Part shown: piece by piece, positions 45,871 to 46,822 of the stretch
How positions within the stretch are numbered: position 1 is the stretch's first letter
Layout of the letters: each line of letters starts with the position of its first letter
From: Gammaproteobacteria bacterium HGW-Gammaproteobacteria-1
GTDB taxonomy: Bacteria; Pseudomonadota; Gammaproteobacteria; Thiohalomonadales; Thiohalomonadaceae
DNA: 46,822 nucleotides
Reading direction: 5' to 3'
Assembly: GCA_002840095.1 (NCBI GenBank)
Contig: PGZL01000016.1
Coordinates: 1-46,822, forward strand
Notes under the pieces: model-generated
What the model saw: the letters and a program-made list of their open reading frames with translations, nothing else
Told to the model about the DNA's origin: nothing
Databases searched by the model: none
Program-made: the position numbers and the translations under genes

Positions 45871-46586
45871 GCCATGGCCCCGTTGATGCCGATGATCTGG
45901 CCGGAGATGTAGGCGGCCCGTTCCGAGACGAGAAAGGCGACCAGATCGGCCACCTCCTCCGGCTGCCCGGCACGCTTCATGGGCACCAGGGTCTTGATGG
46001 CGTCCCTGTCGAACACCTCCCCGGTCATGGCGCCGGCGATGATGCCCGGCGCCACCGCGTTGACGGTGACGCCGCGCGAGGCCAGTTCCAGCGCCAGCGA
46101 TTTGGTGGCGCCGTGCAGGCCCGCCTTGGCCGCGGCATAGTTGGCCTGGCCGCGATTACCCATCACGCCGGCGATGGACGACAGGCTGACGATGCGGCCC
46201 CAACGCGTCGCCATCATGGGCAGCAGCAGCGGCTGGGTCACGTTATAGAAGCCGTTGAGCGAGACATCGATTACCTGCCGCCACTGCGTCTCCGACATGC
46301 CGGCCAGCGGCGCGTCGTCGTGGATGCCGGCGTTGTTGACGACGATCTGGATCGGTTCGCGCTCCGCCTCGGCGGCGAGGATCTCCCGGCATTGCGCGCC
46401 GTCGGTCACGTCGAACAGCAGGGGCACGGCACGGCCGCCCGCCGCGACAATCCCGGCACATACCTCTTCGGCGCGCTGCGGGTTGCTGTTGGCGTGCACC
46501 AGCACCTCGATGCCGTCAGCCGCCAGGCGGCGGCAGATGGCGGCGCCGATGTCGCCGCTGCCCCCGGTCACCAGTGCCCGCGTCAT
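45867..46586 (-). CDS. 3-oxoacyl-ACP reductase-like short-chain dehydrogenase (FabG/ApeQ type)
   Basis: A 239-residue SDR. The cofactor motif TGGSGDIGAAI, NNAG, the active serine in VSLSSIAGVMG and YAAAK (Tyr-x3-Lys) are all present. The C-terminal ERAAYISGQIIGINGAMA is as in FabG. Its place between a dehydratase and a glycosyltransferase points to a fatty-acid or aryl-polyene-type cluster rather than primary metabolism (inference). Confidence 0.85.
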   Translation of the reverse strand: MTRALVTGGSGDIGAAICRRLAADGIEVLVHANSNPQRAEEVCAGIVAAGGRAVPLLFDVTDGAQCREILAAEAEREPIQIVVNNAGIHDDAPLAGMSETQWRQVIDVSLNGFYNVTQPLLLPMMATRWGRIVSLSSIAGVMGNRGQANYAAAKAGLHGATKSLALELASRGVTVNAVAPGIIAGAMTGEVFDRDAIKTLVPMKRAGQPEEVADLVAFLVSERAAYISGQIIGINGAMA

Positions 46587-46822
46587 TGCGCTTCCCCCCC
46601 CATCGTCACCACCGTCACCCGTGCCTCCACCAGCAGTTGGTCATTGCCGTGTACCTCGATGCGGTACACCAGGTTGCCGCCGTCGGCCAGCAGGCGCGCG
46701 GCGCTCACCCGCAGCGGCCCGTCCACCCCGTCCAGCCGCGCCGCATGCAGATGCACGTCGCGCAGCGCCGCCAGGTAGCCGGCGGGCAGGGCCTGCCCGG
46801 CGCGGCGCGCAAGCAGCCCGCC
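46583..46822 (-). CDS. 3-hydroxyacyl-ACP dehydratase-like (hotdog) protein, 5' part outside window
   Basis: The last 79 residues are in view, in one open frame to the window edge. They include VSAARLLADGGNLVYRIEVHG and LLVEARVTVVTMGGE, a strand pattern of FabA/FabZ or ApeP-like dehydratases. The stop overlaps the ketoreductase start (ATGA). Confidence 0.5.
   Translation of the reverse strand, partial: GGLLARRAGQALPAGYLAALRDVHLHAARLDGVDGPLRVSAARLLADGGNLVYRIEVHGNDQLLVEARVTVVTMGGEAQ

Overview
This is a chromosomal window of about 47 kb, GC-rich, from a denitrifying gammaproteobacterium. The core block thrS-infC-rpmI-rplT-pheS-pheT-ihfA-merR-tRNA-Pro has the order known from Pseudomonas and many Chromatiales-like bacteria, and the nor and nir clusters are of the cytochrome-c-dependent NO reductase and cd1 nitrite reductase types. 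Assignment below class level is inference.

Layout. (1) 1-3.5 kb: two small membrane or hydrolase genes and a DUF1697 gene, set among many copies of two palindromic repeats (1832-2749) and one MITE-like element. (2) 3.5-11.04 kb: an array of short minus-strand genes separated by attC-type recombination sites, with no integrase in view. This is a CALIN (cluster of attC sites lacking integrase) that reads right to left. Its cargo includes a Tse2-like toxin with a Tsi2-like acidic partner, a Tlde1/DUF2778-like peptidoglycan-targeting protein (frameshifted) with a secreted partner, a pYEATS membrane protein, a HEPN protein and several unknown pairs. A piece of plus-strand DNA with an XRE regulator (about 5.9-7.0 kb) interrupts the array. 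(3) 11.3-13.5 kb: an orphan RepB-primase-like gene and pabB. (4) 13.6-34.7 kb: a denitrification supercluster of norCB, norE/norF-like genes, norQ, a small membrane gene, a NapH-like iron-sulfur protein, norD, nnrS, an FNR-type regulator, nirS, a NirT-type multihaem protein fused to a haem-binding domain, a cupredoxin, nirCFDLGHJN, and a divergent DNR-type regulator. Four FNR/DNR boxes precede norC, nnrS, nirS and the cupredoxin gene. (5) 34.9-35.5 kb: tRNA-Pro(GGG) followed downstream by three tandem repeats of about 160 bp that each carry a copy of the tRNA 3' end. (6) 35.6-43.1 kb: the translation and IHF operon. (7) 43.1-46.8 kb: an exported alpha/beta hydrolase, a small lipoprotein, and the edge of a fatty-acid or aryl-polyene-like cluster (dehydratase, ketoreductase, glycosyltransferase).

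How it works together. Nitrite is reduced to NO by NirS, whose haem d1 is made by NirF, NirDLGH, NirJ and NirN. NO is reduced to N2O by NorCB, assembled with NorQ/NorD. The oxygen-sensing FNR-type protein (cysteines C26, C29, C35 and C128) and the DNR-like protein would act on the TTGAT-N4-(A/G)TCAA boxes. nirE and nosZ are not in the window.

The most unusual parts are the integrase-less cassette array with two effector/immunity-like pairs, the tRNA-derived repeat array, and several families of palindromic or heptameric repeats placed between or even inside the ends of genes.
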